A stretch of 64,000 nt of DNA, taken from positions 153,501 to 217,500 of the forward strand of contig NZ_CP151943.1 of the NCBI RefSeq assembly GCF_038592905.1, in the 5' to 3' direction. How positions within the stretch are numbered: the first letter of the stretch is position 1; every line of letters starts with the position of its first letter. Source of the stretch: Neobacillus sp. FSL H8-0543 (GTDB lineage: Bacteria; Bacillota; Bacilli; Bacillales; Cytobacillaceae). Of the stretch, positions 51,503 through 61,790 are shown in pieces. Under the pieces are notes generated by a model that was not told the DNA's origin, searched no databases, and saw only the letters and a list, made by a program, of their open reading frames with translations. The position numbers and the translations under genes are program-made.

Positions 51503-52951
51503 TTATAAAATAGGAGATAACAACCTGGAAACTGATTCCTTCAGTCGCACTTCCAATGATCGTTTTTGATATTCTTCAAATGTGAGTAATTTGGAAACTA
51601 ACATATCTTCCTTAAATATTCTTGTCAGTTTTTTAGAAATCTCTTCGTCATATAAAAACGCGTTTACTTCAAAATTGAGCTTAAAACTGCGATAATCTAT
51701 GTTCGCTGTGCCAACAGATGAGACTTCTTCATCCACAACAAGCGTTTTTGCATGGACAAATCCATTATTGTAAATATATACATTTGCGCCAATTTTTAGC
51801 AAGTCGCCAATATGTGAAAGTGTAGCCCAGTAAACAAATAGATGATCGGGTTTGTTAGGAATCATAATATTGACTTCAATCCCAGATAAACAAGCAATCC
51901 TTAGTGCATCTAATAAACTTGCATCAGGAATAAAATACGGAGTTTGAATATAAATGGATTTTTTGGCAGACATAATCATTTTAATATAACCGTTTTTTAT
52001 ATGTTCTAACTCAGAATCTGGACCACTTGTTACGATTTGTATTCCAACCGCTCCATGGGATACATTTTCCGGAAATAGATTAGGAACATAGTAAACATCA
52101 TTTACATCTGAAGCCTGATTCCAATCCAGAATAAACCTAACCTGCAGCGCATATACCGCCATACCCTGAATCCTTAAATGTGTATCGCGCCAATATCCAA
52201 ATTTCGCATTAAGTCCCAGATATTCATCTCCAACATTAAAGCCGCCAACATAACCGATTTTCCCATCTATAACCACTAACTTCCGATGATTCCTATAGTT
52301 CATTCGCAGATTAATAAAACGAAATTTAGAAGGAAAAAACACCTCAACCAGTCCACCTGCGGCACGGAAATCCTTAAATAAACGTTTAGGCAAGCCCCGT
52401 GAACCAAGTTCATCATATAAGACTCTGACTTTTATTCCTTCTTTGGCTTTTTTCGTTAGCTCTTCAATTAATTTTTTGCCAAGATTATCATTTTTGATGA
52501 TGTAGTATTGGATATGTATATACTCCTTGGCATTTTTAATATCTTTAAATAACTGGTCAAATTTCTCTTTTCCATCTGTAATGATTTGTACACTATTATC
52601 TTCCGTTAAGATGGCTTGGTTTTTGATTAAGTGCATATAAATTAGGTCCCGACTATTGCTGGTAACCTGATTGAAAAATTTAAATTTATTGGCACGAAGT
52701 GTTGTTATTTGAGTTTCCAGCACTTCCTCGAAGCCAGTCTTTTTAATGTCATCCCATTGAAATAGGCGCTTTCGACTCAAATTTTGTCCCAAAAGCAGAT
52801 ACAAGATAAACCCTAAAATAGGGATGAAAAATAGTACTAATAGCCATGCCCATGAGGAGCCAACGTCCCTCCGTTCTTTAAAAATTACAAAAAGGGCCAT
52901 AATGATGTTTAATACGAGAATTAAACTAAGTAAAACGGAAGTAAAATTCAT
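51503..52951 (-). CDS. cls: Cardiolipin synthase (PLD family)
   Basis: A 482-residue membrane enzyme joining two phosphatidylglycerols into cardiolipin. Two N-terminal hydrophobic segments (residues 3-24 and 35-55) precede two phospholipase D domains with HKD motifs: NHRKLVVIDGKIGYVGGFN near residue 222 and HAKTLVVDEEVSSVGTANID near 400. The ATG at 52951 has AAAGGGG upstream; a longer reading frame starts inside that site. It is monocistronic. Confidence 0.92.
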   Translation of the reverse strand: MNFTSVLLSLILVLNIIMALFVIFKERRDVGSSWAWLLVLFFIPILGFILYLLLGQNLSRKRLFQWDDIKKTGFEEVLETQITTLRANKFKFFNQVTSNSRDLIYMHLIKNQAILTEDNSVQIITDGKEKFDQLFKDIKNAKEYIHIQYYIIKNDNLGKKLIEELTKKAKEGIKVRVLYDELGSRGLPKRLFKDFRAAGGLVEVFFPSKFRFINLRMNYRNHRKLVVIDGKIGYVGGFNVGDEYLGLNAKFGYWRDTHLRIQGMAVYALQVRFILDWNQASDVNDVYYVPNLFPENVSHGAVGIQIVTSGPDSELEHIKNGYIKMIMSAKKSIYIQTPYFIPDASLLDALRIACLSGIEVNIMIPNKPDHLFVYWATLSHIGDLLKIGANVYIYNNGFVHAKTLVVDEEVSSVGTANIDYRSFKLNFEVNAFLYDEEISKKLTRIFKEDMLVSKLLTFEEYQKRSLEVRLKESVSRLLSPIL

Positions 52952-53333
52952 CAAATAACCCCTTTCCAAGGTAATAGAGACACTTTATCAAATATGGAAA
53001 TATTTATTCTATCTTAACCTCATTATACTTTACCTTTAACAATACTTCCTGTTATAAGCAAGAAACAATGGCTTATCTTTTACATCAGAGGTCATCCTAC
53101 CTGCCCAATTGTCCGTCCTATCTGCCTTTTTCAGAGGCTTATCTGCATAATGATTCTCCCTATTTCCAAATAGAGTGTTTTACCCGCTATTCTTCTTTTA
53201 TGCAAAAAAAGATTTCCTTATGAATTACACAAGGAAATCTTTTTTATGATATAAGGAAACTAAATTAATAGAATAGGCGTACGGGGTCACTTACACCATA
53301 CGCCTTTTCCTCTAATTCTTCATTGTCAAAATA
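52952..53333. other. Intergenic stretch with two hairpins
   Basis: About 380 bp without a gene. It holds a strong bidirectional terminator-like hairpin, AAAAAAAGATTTCCTT/AAGGAAATCTTTTTT (53204-53246), and a second stem, GGCGTACGG/CCATACGCC (53276-53304), just after the aldehyde dehydrogenase stop codon. The second is the probable terminator of the meta-cleavage operon. Nothing else was recognised. Confidence 0.6.
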
Positions 53334-54806
53334 CTACTTCAATGCAATGCAAATATTTTTCGCTTCCGTAAAGAATTCCAGACTGTAATGACCGCCTTCA
53401 CGTCCGATTCCGCTTTTCTTAAATCCGCCAAATGGAGCACGGAGGTCGCGGACAAACCAGCAATTCACCCAAATGGTGCCTGCACGAACAGAATGAGAAA
53501 TACGGTGGGCACGCTGGAGGTTCTCCGTCCAAACCACGCCATTTAAGCCGTATTCTGTATCATTTGCAATTCTAAGTGCCTCTTCCTCTGTATCAAATGG
53601 AATGATGGTTACGATTGGGCCAAAAATTTCTTCTTGGCAAATTCGAGATTTTGAATCTTCTTGAACATACACAGTAGGTTCTAAATAATACCCATTTTGT
53701 AAATAATCCGGCAGATCAGGTCGCTTTCCACCACAAATTAATGTTGCATTTTCCTCTTTAGCAATTTCTAGGTAGCTCGTTACTTTTTTATAATGCTCTT
53801 CACTAACAACTGGACCCATTTTTGTCTCTACGTCTTGCGGGTCTCCTACTTTCAGTTCTAGAGCCGCTTTCTTAAATCTCTCAAGAAACTCTTCTAAGAT
53901 AGAGCGTTGAACTAAAATTCTTGATCCTGCGAGACATATTTGCCCAGAATTCATGAAGGCTGCATGAATCGAAACGGGTATGGCTTTATCAAGGTTCGCA
54001 TCTTCAAACACGATATTAGCTGCTTTACCCCCGAGTTCGAAGGAAACCTTTTTCAACGTATCTGCTCCACTCTTCATGATTCGTTTCGCCGTAGCGGTAG
54101 AACCCGTAAATGATACAAGGTCAACTTCAGGATGTGTAGTGAGGGCCGTTCCAACAACCCCGCCAAGACCATGAACGATATTTACCACACCATCTGGTAT
54201 TCCAGCTTCTTTTGCAATTTCACCCAGTAAAGATACGGACAGCGGTGTCATTTCTGCTGGTTTAATCACTGCTGTGTTTCCTGCTGCAAGGCATGGACCA
54301 AGCTTCCAGGTTGTCAGCATAAAAGGTACATTCCAAGGGGTAATGAGCGCAGCAACCCCAACTGGTTCGTGACGAGTATAGTTCAGGTACTCCTCTTCCA
54401 TCGGATACGTTTCTCCGCCCTGCTTTTCAATGAGATCGGCAAAGAATTTGATATTGTTTGCTGCTCGTGGAACTTCGTGTTCAACGGCTGAGTGATAGGG
54501 TTTCCCAACATCTGTAGCGTCCAGACGAGCGATTTCTTCCTTGCGTTCAAGGATGATTTCAGCCATACGACGAAGTTTTGCCGTGCGCTCCGCTACAGTC
54601 ATTGTCCGCCATGGGCCATTTTCAAAAGCATTCCTTGCGGCGCGGCAGGCTTTATCCACATCTGCCTCTGTTGCTTCACTTACTTTTGCAATGATTTCTT
54701 GAGTAGCAGGGTTTTTTACATCAAAGGTTACTCCATTGACTGCTTGTACATATTCACCATTTATATATAAACCAACTTCTCTTATTCCTGTTTGTACTTG
54801 GGTCAT
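53334..54806 (-). CDS. 2-hydroxymuconate semialdehyde dehydrogenase-type ALDH
   Basis: A 490-residue NAD-dependent aldehyde dehydrogenase. The catalytic Glu lies in FELGGKAANIVF near residue 262 and the nucleophile Cys in MNSGQICLAGSRI near 296; FTGSTATAKRIMKSG binds NAD. From the operon context it oxidises the 2-hydroxymuconic semialdehyde made by catechol 2,3-dioxygenase to 2-hydroxymuconate (4-oxalocrotonate). Its ATG overlaps the tautomerase stop codon as ATGA. It also resembles the 5-carboxymethyl-2-hydroxymuconate (HpaE) branch, but the other genes fit the catechol route. Confidence 0.9.
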   Translation of the reverse strand: MTQVQTGIREVGLYINGEYVQAVNGVTFDVKNPATQEIIAKVSEATEADVDKACRAARNAFENGPWRTMTVAERTAKLRRMAEIILERKEEIARLDATDVGKPYHSAVEHEVPRAANNIKFFADLIEKQGGETYPMEEEYLNYTRHEPVGVAALITPWNVPFMLTTWKLGPCLAAGNTAVIKPAEMTPLSVSLLGEIAKEAGIPDGVVNIVHGLGGVVGTALTTHPEVDLVSFTGSTATAKRIMKSGADTLKKVSFELGGKAANIVFEDANLDKAIPVSIHAAFMNSGQICLAGSRILVQRSILEEFLERFKKAALELKVGDPQDVETKMGPVVSEEHYKKVTSYLEIAKEENATLICGGKRPDLPDYLQNGYYLEPTVYVQEDSKSRICQEEIFGPIVTIIPFDTEEEALRIANDTEYGLNGVVWTENLQRAHRISHSVRAGTIWVNCWFVRDLRAPFGGFKKSGIGREGGHYSLEFFTEAKNICIALK

Positions 54807-55003
54807 TTTGTAACCTCATTTCTCTTCTTAACCGACTCTCCTGCGATTCCCCAATGTTCCGCTTCTACTTCATTAATCATGACACGCACATTTTGGACGG
54901 GAGCCTCTAACACTTCAGATACTAAGTCGGAAACCTCTCTAATCAATCGTTCTTTCTTTTCAGGCGATCTACCTTTAAGAATATTAATCTGAATAAATGG
55001 CAT
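54803..55003 (-). CDS. 4-oxalocrotonate tautomerase family protein
   Basis: A 66-residue tautomerase. The mature protein begins with the catalytic Pro of MPFIQINILKGRSPEKKE, and Arg residues near 11 and 39 (QNVRVMINEV) are the expected binding residues. It interconverts 2-hydroxymuconate and 2-oxo-3-hexenedioate. The typical length is about 62, so the tail is slightly longer. It lies between the decarboxylase and the dehydrogenase in one operon, sharing ATGA with the latter. Confidence 0.92.
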   Translation of the reverse strand: MPFIQINILKGRSPEKKERLIREVSDLVSEVLEAPVQNVRVMINEVEAEHWGIAGESVKKRNEVTK

Positions 55004-55030
55004 TCAAAATCTCTCCCTTCGCCTTGTTGT

Positions 55031-55822
55031 TTATTCAGTAAATACAGCTTCTACGGAACCCATTCCATCAAAGCTTGCGGAAAAATGGTCACCTGCTTCA
55101 ATCTTAATTGCAGCAGATAAAGAGCCACTTAACACGACTTCGCCAGGTTGAATGCTTTGTCCCACCTTATACAGCTTATTCGCAAGCCAAGCTATCGCTC
55201 TCGCTGGATGCCCCATTACAGCTGCACCAGCTCCAGTAGCAACAACTTCTCCGTTCTGCTTGAACACCATTCCCATTAGCTTCAAATCAAGTTTTTCTGG
55301 TGAGTAAAATCTCTCTCCAATAATAAACCTTGATGATGAGGAATTATCCGCAACCGCATCTGCAAGTGTAAAGCTAAACCCTTGAAATCTGCTGTCGATG
55401 ATTTCTACTGCAGGGGCTACATATTTTGTAGCAGCAAGTACATCTGCGACCGTTACATGAGGACCTATCAGTTCCTTTTCAAAAATAAACGCAATTTCCG
55501 GTTCCACTTTTGCATGAATAAATGGTGAAAGGGAAACTCGCTCTCCTTCTGACAATTGCATACTTTCAAGCAATACCCCGTAGGACGGCTCATGAACACC
55601 CATCATTACTTGTTTTGCCTTACTCGTTAATCCTAGCTTTCGCCCGACTCTTTTTGTGTTTTCTTCCTTGCATTTCATTTCGATTAAGCGTTCTTGTACT
55701 TGATAGGCTAATGCTTCATCCAATTCCGGATAGACTTCAACAAACTTATTAACCGACTTTTTCTGTTTTTCCGCCTCGTAAAGTTCAAAGGCAATCTGAT
55801 CGATTACATCCGTCTTAATCAT
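55031..55822 (-). CDS. 4-oxalocrotonate decarboxylase (DmpH-like)
   Basis: A 263-residue member of the hydratase/decarboxylase family. The motifs KLGLTSKAKQVMMGVHEPSYG, EPEIAFIF, VEIIDSRFQGFSFTLADAVADN and GAAVMGHPARAIAWLAN match DmpH more closely than the hydratase (DSRYENFKF and GHP versus DSRIQDWKIK and GSP). It decarboxylates 2-oxo-3-hexenedioate to 2-hydroxypenta-2,4-dienoate and normally forms a complex with the hydratase. The ATG at 55822 follows AGGTG; a GTG three codons earlier overlaps it. Confidence 0.87.
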   Translation of the reverse strand: MIKTDVIDQIAFELYEAEKQKKSVNKFVEVYPELDEALAYQVQERLIEMKCKEENTKRVGRKLGLTSKAKQVMMGVHEPSYGVLLESMQLSEGERVSLSPFIHAKVEPEIAFIFEKELIGPHVTVADVLAATKYVAPAVEIIDSRFQGFSFTLADAVADNSSSSRFIIGERFYSPEKLDLKLMGMVFKQNGEVVATGAGAAVMGHPARAIAWLANKLYKVGQSIQPGEVVLSGSLSAAIKIEAGDHFSASFDGMGSVEAVFTE

Positions 55823-55844
55823 GTTTATCACCTAATTTCTATTT

Positions 55845-56624
55845 TTATCGTTTAAAGGAAGCAGTGACTGAACCGATATGAGCAAACTCAGCGGTAAATG
55901 TGTCACCTTCATTTACTTCGATTGCACTTGTTAACGCCCCAGAGAGAACGATTTCACCCGCTTTTAAGGCCACATCGTATTTACCTAAAGAATTTGCCAG
56001 CCAGGCAACGGAACGAAGCGGATTTCCAAGGACGGCTGCACCAGCACCTGAATCAATCATTTCTCCGTTACGATAAGCAACCATTCCGATACGGGTAAGA
56101 TCCAGTCCTTCAAGCTTTGTCGGCTTTCCGCCAATAATGGCAGCAGCCGAAGAACCATTGTCTGCTACTGTGTCTTCAAATTTGATTTTCCAATCACCAA
56201 TCCGGCTATCAATCACTTCAATTGCTGGAACGATATATTCCGTGGCTTCAATCACATCGAGAACAGAAACATTCGGACCTTTTAAATCCTTTTTCAAAAT
56301 AAAGCCAATTTCAAATTCAACTTTGGGTTGAATATATTTATCAAGTGAAACGGTTTCCCCTTCGACATACATCATATCAGCCAATAAATGTCCATAATCA
56401 GGCTGGTTGACGCCAAACATATTTTGAATGGCTTTGCTTGTTGCCCCAATTTTCTTCCCGACAATGATTCCACCCTTTTCTACTTTTCTGCGGATAATCT
56501 CTAATTGAGTATAGTAGGCTTCATCCACTGTAATCCCTGGATAGGAAACCGTTAACGGTTCAATTACGTTTTTCGTTTCCTCTGCTTCCAATAAACGGCT
56601 TGCAGCTTCTTGAATGATCGTCAC
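55845..56624 (-). CDS. 2-hydroxypenta-2,4-dienoate hydratase (DmpE-like)
   Basis: A 259-residue Mg-dependent hydratase forming 4-hydroxy-2-oxovalerate. GKKIGATSKAIQNMFGVNQP, FEIGFILKKDLKGPNVS, DSRIGDWKIKFEDTVADN and GAAVLGNPLRSVAWLANSLG closely follow the DmpE pattern. It is paralogous to the neighbouring decarboxylase; the pair is expected to work as one complex. The start is GTG preceded by AGGAGGAAA. It lies 23 bp after the aldolase gene. Confidence 0.88.
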   Translation of the reverse strand: MTIIQEAASRLLEAEETKNVIEPLTVSYPGITVDEAYYTQLEIIRRKVEKGGIIVGKKIGATSKAIQNMFGVNQPDYGHLLADMMYVEGETVSLDKYIQPKVEFEIGFILKKDLKGPNVSVLDVIEATEYIVPAIEVIDSRIGDWKIKFEDTVADNGSSAAAIIGGKPTKLEGLDLTRIGMVAYRNGEMIDSGAGAAVLGNPLRSVAWLANSLGKYDVALKAGEIVLSGALTSAIEVNEGDTFTAEFAHIGSVTASFKR

Positions 56625-56647
56625 AATCGTTTCCTCCTAATCTACTG

Positions 56648-57661
56648 CTAAACTTTCAAGCCTTTTTTCTCTGCTAATTCAACTGCCACATCTAAGATCC
56701 AGTCTTCCTGTCCTGCAACTGCATTTCGTTTGCCCAATTCCTCCATGATTTCTGAGACTGGAACACCGAACTTTTCCGCTGCATGCCTTACATGTAATAA
56801 AAAGCTGTTATACACGCCTGCATAACCACTAGATAAATTGTCACGATCAATAACAATTGGAACCTCCATAATTGGAGCTACAACTTCTTCGGCAGCATCC
56901 ATTAAAATCGCTAAGTTAATCCCTGTTTCTAGATTCATCTTATTTAAGACAGCCACTAGTACTTCCGTCGGTGCATTCCCTGCTCCTGCTCCAAGTCCCC
57001 TGAGGGTGCCGTCAATTTGATCGGCACCAGCTTCTAGCGCCGTAATAGTATTACCAATCGCTAAGCCAAGATTATTATGTGCATGAAAACCGACTTCAAT
57101 GGATAATGCTTCTTTTAGAGCAGAAACCCTCTCCCTCACACCACTTTGAACGAGCGCCCCAGCGGAATCGACGACATAGACACAATCAGCACCATATGAT
57201 TCCATCAACTTAGCCTGCTCTACAAGGACTCTGGCAGGTTGCGTATGCGACATCATTAAGAAACCTACTGTTTCAAGCCCCAATTCTTTTGCTAGCCGGA
57301 AATATTGCTCTGTTACATCTGCTTCCGTGCAATGTACAGCAATACGGATGACAGAGATACCAATTTCAGCTGCTTTTCTTAACTCGGTGCTCGTTCCAAT
57401 TCCTGGAACGAACAACGAGGCAATTTTTGCTTGTTTCGCTGTTTCGACAGCCACTTTAATCAAATCAAATTCAGAATGAACAGAGAATCCTTGCTGAATT
57501 GTTGAACCATTCAACCCTGCACCATGACTGACCTCGATTACAGGTACACCTGCTTCATCTAAACTCCGAACAATCGTCCTTATCATTTCCGGAGTATAAC
57601 TATGGGCTATAGCATGATCGCCATCTCGTAGTGTCGTATCTGTAAGTCTTGGTATTTTCAT
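56648..57661 (-). CDS. dmpG: 4-hydroxy-2-oxovalerate aldolase (DmpG-like)
   Basis: A 337-residue Mn-dependent class II aldolase that cleaves 4-hydroxy-2-oxovalerate to pyruvate and acetaldehyde. The metal and catalytic motif is [16 protein letters not shown] at residue 6; [18 protein letters not shown] and [13 protein letters not shown] near 195 complete the site. It channels acetaldehyde directly to the partner dehydrogenase encoded just upstream; the two genes overlap by ATGA, consistent with the obligate DmpG-DmpF complex. Confidence 0.93.
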   Translation of the reverse strand: MKIPRLTDTTLRDGDHAIAHSYTPEMIRTIVRSLDEAGVPVIEVSHGAGLNGSTIQQGFSVHSEFDLIKVAVETAKQAKIASLFVPGIGTSTELRKAAEIGISVIRIAVHCTEADVTEQYFRLAKELGLETVGFLMMSHTQPARVLVEQAKLMESYGADCVYVVDSAGALVQSGVRERVSALKEALSIEVGFHAHNNLGLAIGNTITALEAGADQIDGTLRGLGAGAGNAPTEVLVAVLNKMNLETGINLAILMDAAEEVVAPIMEVPIVIDRDNLSSGYAGVYNSFLLHVRHAAEKFGVPVSEIMEELGKRNAVAGQEDWILDVAVELAEKKGLKV

Positions 57662-58569
57662 CGGCTTACCTCCTTAGTTCCTAGAAAATGCGCGGCATAG
57701 CCCTCGCCTACTCTATGTGCTGAGGCTGTCATGATATCTAAATTTCCCGCATATGTAGGGAAAAAATCTCCTGCACCGACAACCTCATTCATGATCACCA
57801 CGGTCGGTAATCGTCCCCAAGGGGTTTCCCGGTAATCAATAAATGGGGTGCCTTTTAATCTGTAGCCAGGTACATAGCTGGAAATCTCATCTGCAATCGA
57901 TTGAACAGAAGAAATGACAGCTGATTCATCAAACTCCTCTTTAATGACTACATAAACTGAATTCGTCATATTAATCGGTGGTTCTGCAGGATTAAAAACA
58001 GGAATCGCTCTTGCTATTTTTGCCCCGCCAACTTTATGAACGGCATTTGCCGTCGTCCGAACAAATTCGTCTACATTTTGTCTTGTTCCCGGTCCAATCG
58101 AAAGACTTGCTGCCGTTGCAATGACTTCAGCATAATGAACAGGTACAATACGATTTACTGCGTAAACAAGAGGGGTAGTCGCCTGCCCGCCACACGAAAT
58201 CAAGTTTACGTTCATGGCTTCAATATGTTCATTTAAGTTCACGGTAGGGACAACAAACGGTCCTACTGCTGCAGGAGTCATATCAATTGCCAATTTTCCC
58301 CGTTCACGTAATGCTTCTGCATTCAACTTATGTGCTTTTGCGCTAGTTGCATCAAAAACAATCTTAATCTCTGGGTCTTCCAATATTGCATCTATTCCAT
58401 GATGGCTTGTACGAACTCCCTTAGCCTGAGCTCTTGCCAGCCCTTCTGAATTAGGGTCAATCCCTGCCACCATCGCTAACTCCAAATTTCCCTCAGTTTT
58501 TAATATTTTGTACATTAAGTCTGTTCCAATATTTCCTGATCCTAAAATCGCAGTTTTTACTTTAGTCAA
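57658..58569 (-). CDS. dmpF: Acetaldehyde dehydrogenase, acylating (DmpF-like)
   Basis: A 303-residue enzyme converting acetaldehyde, CoA and NAD to acetyl-CoA. The Rossmann motif [17 protein letters not shown] is at residue 7, the nucleophile Cys in [17 protein letters not shown] near 131, and [20 protein letters not shown] near 268. The start is TTG preceded by GGTGAGAG. It is the second gene of the operon, 32 bp after the first dioxygenase gene, and coupled to the aldolase. Confidence 0.93.
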   Translation of the reverse strand: MTKVKTAILGSGNIGTDLMYKILKTEGNLELAMVAGIDPNSEGLARAQAKGVRTSHHGIDAILEDPEIKIVFDATSAKAHKLNAEALRERGKLAIDMTPAAVGPFVVPTVNLNEHIEAMNVNLISCGGQATTPLVYAVNRIVPVHYAEVIATAASLSIGPGTRQNVDEFVRTTANAVHKVGGAKIARAIPVFNPAEPPINMTNSVYVVIKEEFDESAVISSVQSIADEISSYVPGYRLKGTPFIDYRETPWGRLPTVVIMNEVVGAGDFFPTYAGNLDIMTASAHRVGEGYAAHFLGTKEVSR

Positions 58570-58601
58570 GATCTCTCACCCTCTTTCTATTATTCTAGGA
58601 A

Positions 58602-59591
58602 TTAAGGTTTTACTACTTCAACAGGCTTGGCAACTGTAAGTGGTGTACCTTGCGTCCACCAAGATTCAGGGAATGCTGTACCGATCCAAGTGTCTCCGTT
58701 GCCTGGTACATCCTCTATCTCCCACACGACAGGTTTCCATGCTGGGTCGGTAATAATATAGCCTGCATCTCCGAACAATTCGATTCTGTTCCCGCCTGGT
58801 TCAATTACATACATACAGAACGCTTGGCTGATTCCATGTTTATTGGGAGGAACTTCAACGAAAACACCATGGTCTTTAAGCAAATCCGCAAGATCATAAA
58901 GATTTTGTGGAATTCCATACCAGTAACAAAGATGATGGAGTTTTCCTTTTACTCCCTGAGGCTCTTGCATGTAGGCAATTTCATGGACGAGATTGGAAAC
59001 GCTTAACCAGCTTCCAAGCACATGGCCATTATCTTGGATTTGCTCTCTTAAACGGAACCCTAGCTGATCTAGTAAGAAATCTGTATCCTCTCCAGGGTTA
59101 GAAGTCATTAAATTAATATGATCAAGTCGTCGTACTGGCACACCCTGAGTTGGACGCTTTGAAGGACGATTTAATAATTTTGATCTTTGTTCTTCTGGAA
59201 CGTCGTAGTATTCCATATCCCATAAAATTTCCATTAAATGACCATCAGGCGTCGTAAACTGGTATGCCTTCCCATGACCAATATCTCCATCGATCCAGCC
59301 TTTGCCCAACCCAGTTTTTTCAATTTCCTCCACTCGACGTTGAAGCGCTTGAGGTGAAGTTGCACGCCATGCTACATGTCCTACTCCTGCTTCCGGTGAC
59401 TCCGTTATTTTTAATGTATTGTGGTAAAAATCTTCATAAGCACGAAGATAAACAGATTTTTCTGAACGAGCAGTTACTTCCATTCCTAAGAATCTTGTGA
59501 AAAATTCAACTGATTTTTCAAGTTTTGGAGAAAGAATCTCCACGTGTGCTAGTTGTGCAACATCAAAAATTGGTTCCTTAAAATTGGTCAT
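58602..59591 (-). CDS. Catechol 2,3-dioxygenase (extradiol, PheB-like), copy 1
   Basis: A 329-residue two-domain vicinal-oxygen-chelate dioxygenase cleaving catechol beside its hydroxyls to 2-hydroxymuconic semialdehyde. The Fe(II) ligands appear as His in [11 protein letters not shown] near residue 155, His in [10 protein letters not shown] near 215 and Glu in [10 protein letters not shown] near 268. The length and sequence resemble the Bacillus/Geobacillus PheB type; a homoprotocatechuate enzyme is an alternative. The ATG at 59591 follows GGGAGG; a longer frame is unsupported. It is the first gene of the meta-cleavage operon and 86 percent or so alike, by eye, to copy 2. Confidence 0.9.
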   Translation of the reverse strand: MTNFKEPIFDVAQLAHVEILSPKLEKSVEFFTRFLGMEVTARSEKSVYLRAYEDFYHNTLKITESPEAGVGHVAWRATSPQALQRRVEEIEKTGLGKGWIDGDIGHGKAYQFTTPDGHLMEILWDMEYYDVPEEQRSKLLNRPSKRPTQGVPVRRLDHINLMTSNPGEDTDFLLDQLGFRLREQIQDNGHVLGSWLSVSNLVHEIAYMQEPQGVKGKLHHLCYWYGIPQNLYDLADLLKDHGVFVEVPPNKHGISQAFCMYVIEPGGNRIELFGDAGYIITDPAWKPVVWEIEDVPGNGDTWIGTAFPESWWTQGTPLTVAKPVEVVKP

Positions 59592-59667
59592 GTACAGTTC
59601 CTCCCTGGATTCTTCATTTAAAATTTTGAAACGTAAAAAACTATATTGACGTAATATACTGAAAAAT

Positions 59668-59694
59668 GATACCGTTTTCATTATAGACGGTGTC
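59668..59694. promoter_or_regulatory. Operator-like dyad between C23O copy 1 and the IclR gene
   Basis: GATACCGT (59668-59675), 11 bp, ACGGTGTC (59687-59694) form an inverted repeat matching at 7 of 8 positions. On the minus strand the spacer contains TATAAT, a candidate -10 of the dioxygenase promoter, so a bound regulator would cover it. The half site recurs before C23O copy 2. Binding by the adjacent IclR protein is inferred. Confidence 0.6.
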
Positions 59695-59829
59695 ACTCTT
59701 TTCGAAATTGTCTAAATCTTGCTGTATGCTTATATGTTAATCGATAGTAAATAGGCATACAACATGACCGTCCCTTTATACGGGACACTTTCTGAATTTT
59801 AATATTATTTTTCATGATGGGAGAAAACT

Positions 59830-60603
59830 ATGATTCCAGAACAAGAAAATCTGCTCTCTTCAGTAAAAAATGCTATCCGGATTCTACGCTCTTTTAAAAT
59901 GGATCAGCCACAAAAAGGGGTACGCGAACTTGCTGCAGAGCTTGGATTAGGAAAAAGCAGCGTTCAAAGAATTCTAGTGACACTAGCATCAGAAGGTTTG
60001 GTACATAAAAATATTGAAACCAACAAATATGAATTGGGCTTATCTGTTGTAGAATTGAGCTCGATTGTCCTTGGCAACATCGATCTACACACTGAATCAC
60101 TTCCAATCCTCAAAAAACTAGCATTTAATTGCGGGGAAACTGCCCATCTCGCTATCTTAGAAGATAGTCAAATTGTCTATTTGGGTAAAGTAGAAAGTGA
60201 GGGCAGCTCCCAAGTGAAGTCCCACCTGGGGTTCCACAATTACGCTCATTGCACTAGTTCTGGCAAGCTTCTGCTTGCTCACAGTGACAACTACTTTGTT
60301 GAACTTATTTTGCAGAATGGACTTGATTCCCTAACTCCTCATACGATTACCAATCCAGATATTTTCCGCAAAGAGTTGAAGACCATCTTAAATCAAGGGT
60401 ATTCGGTCAGCGTTGGGGAATATAATCTGGGAGTGACTTCCGTATCTGCTCCAGTAAGAGATTATTCTGGTAAAGTCATTGCCGCTATCAATCTAGTCGG
60501 ACCAAGTCCTAGATTTTCAAAACAACGGATTCACTATTTTGCTAGTGAACTAATCCGTTCAGGTGATTTAATTTCTGAGAGACTTGGTTATTGGAAGAGA
60601 TGA
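59830..60603 (+). CDS. IclR-family transcriptional regulator
   Basis: A 257-residue IclR regulator. The N-terminal winged helix reads SVKNAIRILRSFKMDQPQKG, then LAAELGLGKSSVQRILVTLA near residue 38; the C-terminal effector domain includes AHLAILEDSQIVYLGKVES near 115 and AHCTSSGKLLLA near 148. Relatives such as PcaU, PobR and CatR-type IclR proteins control aromatic degradation. It is divergent from the meta-cleavage operon and flanked by both dioxygenase genes, so it is the probable local regulator. The ribosome site is GGGAGA. Confidence 0.9.
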   Translation: MIPEQENLLSSVKNAIRILRSFKMDQPQKGVRELAAELGLGKSSVQRILVTLASEGLVHKNIETNKYELGLSVVELSSIVLGNIDLHTESLPILKKLAFNCGETAHLAILEDSQIVYLGKVESEGSSQVKSHLGFHNYAHCTSSGKLLLAHSDNYFVELILQNGLDSLTPHTITNPDIFRKELKTILNQGYSVSVGEYNLGVTSVSAPVRDYSGKVIAAINLVGPSPRFSKQRIHYFASELIRSGDLISERLGYWKR

Positions 60604-60653
60604 AAATGGTTCCAATGGTGACCTGTTCGCCGTGAGGCCAAGAGGAAAATTGT

Positions 60654-60717
60654 GGAGGCGGATTCATCATTATCTGAACGATGTAAAGATCCGCCTCCAG
60701 CTTTTTGGTCTTTTTTC
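60654..60717 (+). terminator. Terminator of the IclR gene
   Basis: GGAGGCGGAT (60654-60663) pairs with ATCCGCCTCC (60689-60698), followed by CTTTTTGGTCTTTTTT. Confidence 0.85.
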
Positions 60718-60737
60718 AATTATTACTAATTTATTAA

Positions 60738-61727
60738 TTATGGCTTCACTACTTCAGGTGACTTTACTTTTGTAACCGGTGTACCGCGCAACCACCAAGA
60801 TTCTGGGAATGCAGTACCAATCCATGTATCACCATTGCCTGGTACATCCTCCATTTCCCAAATGACTGGCTTCCAATCTGGATCCATAATTAAATATCCC
60901 GTATCACCAAACAGCTCAATTCGATTTCCTCCTGGCTCATATACATACATACAGAAAGCTTGGCTAATTCCGTGTTTATTCGGAGGAACCTCAACAAAAT
61001 AACCATGATCCTTAAGTAAATCTGCAATATCATAAAGATTTTGCGGAATCCCATACCAATAGCAAAGATGATGGAGCTTGCCTTTTTCACGGTTAGGCTC
61101 TTGCATGAAGGCAATTTCATGAACAAGATTGGAGACGCTTATCCAACTTCCGAGCACATTGCCGTTATCTCTGATTTGCTCTCTTAGCCGGAACCCTAGA
61201 GTATCTAACATAAAGTTTGTATCTGCTTCCGGATTAGAGGTCATTAAATTAATATGATCTAAACGACGAACAGGTACACCATGATCAGGTCGTTTTGAAG
61301 GACGATTTAATAGTTTTGATTTTTGATCTTCCTGAGGTATATAATATTCAACTTCCCAAAAAATTTCCATTTTATAGCCATCAGGTGTTGTAAACTGATA
61401 GGCCTCACCATGACCGATATCGCCATCAATCCACCCACACCCTAATCCAGTTTTTTCAATTTCCTCCACTCTGCGATGAAGAGCCTGAGGTGAGGATGCA
61501 CGCCAGCCTACATGCCCTACTCCTGCTTCCTTTGCTTCCGTAATTTTTAGTGTGTTATGGTAAAAGTCCTCATATGCACGAAGATAAACAGATTGACCTA
61601 CACGAGCAGTTACTTCCATCCCTAGAAATCTAGTAAAAAATTCAACTGATTCTTCAAGTTTGGGAGAAAGAATCTCCACATGTGCAAATTGAGCCACATC
61701 ATAATTTGGTTCTTGGTAATTTTTCAT
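60738..61727 (-). CDS. Catechol 2,3-dioxygenase (extradiol, PheB-like), copy 2
   Basis: A 329-residue paralogue of the other extradiol dioxygenase, identical in length and collinear throughout. The iron ligands are intact: [21 protein letters not shown] and [10 protein letters not shown]. Differences concentrate in the N terminus ([18 protein letters not shown]), the [12 protein letters not shown] segment (Cys for Lys) and the [11 protein letters not shown] region. It is monocistronic, beyond the IclR gene, with GGGGGAA before the ATG and an operator half site in its promoter. The copies may differ in substrate or induction. Confidence 0.9.
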   Translation of the reverse strand: MKNYQEPNYDVAQFAHVEILSPKLEESVEFFTRFLGMEVTARVGQSVYLRAYEDFYHNTLKITEAKEAGVGHVGWRASSPQALHRRVEEIEKTGLGCGWIDGDIGHGEAYQFTTPDGYKMEIFWEVEYYIPQEDQKSKLLNRPSKRPDHGVPVRRLDHINLMTSNPEADTNFMLDTLGFRLREQIRDNGNVLGSWISVSNLVHEIAFMQEPNREKGKLHHLCYWYGIPQNLYDIADLLKDHGYFVEVPPNKHGISQAFCMYVYEPGGNRIELFGDTGYLIMDPDWKPVIWEMEDVPGNGDTWIGTAFPESWWLRGTPVTKVKSPEVVKP

Positions 61728-61790
61728 TTTTATTCCCCCTGATTTTAATTAAATGATAATGAGTACATACAAAACCAGTCCCCTACAAAT

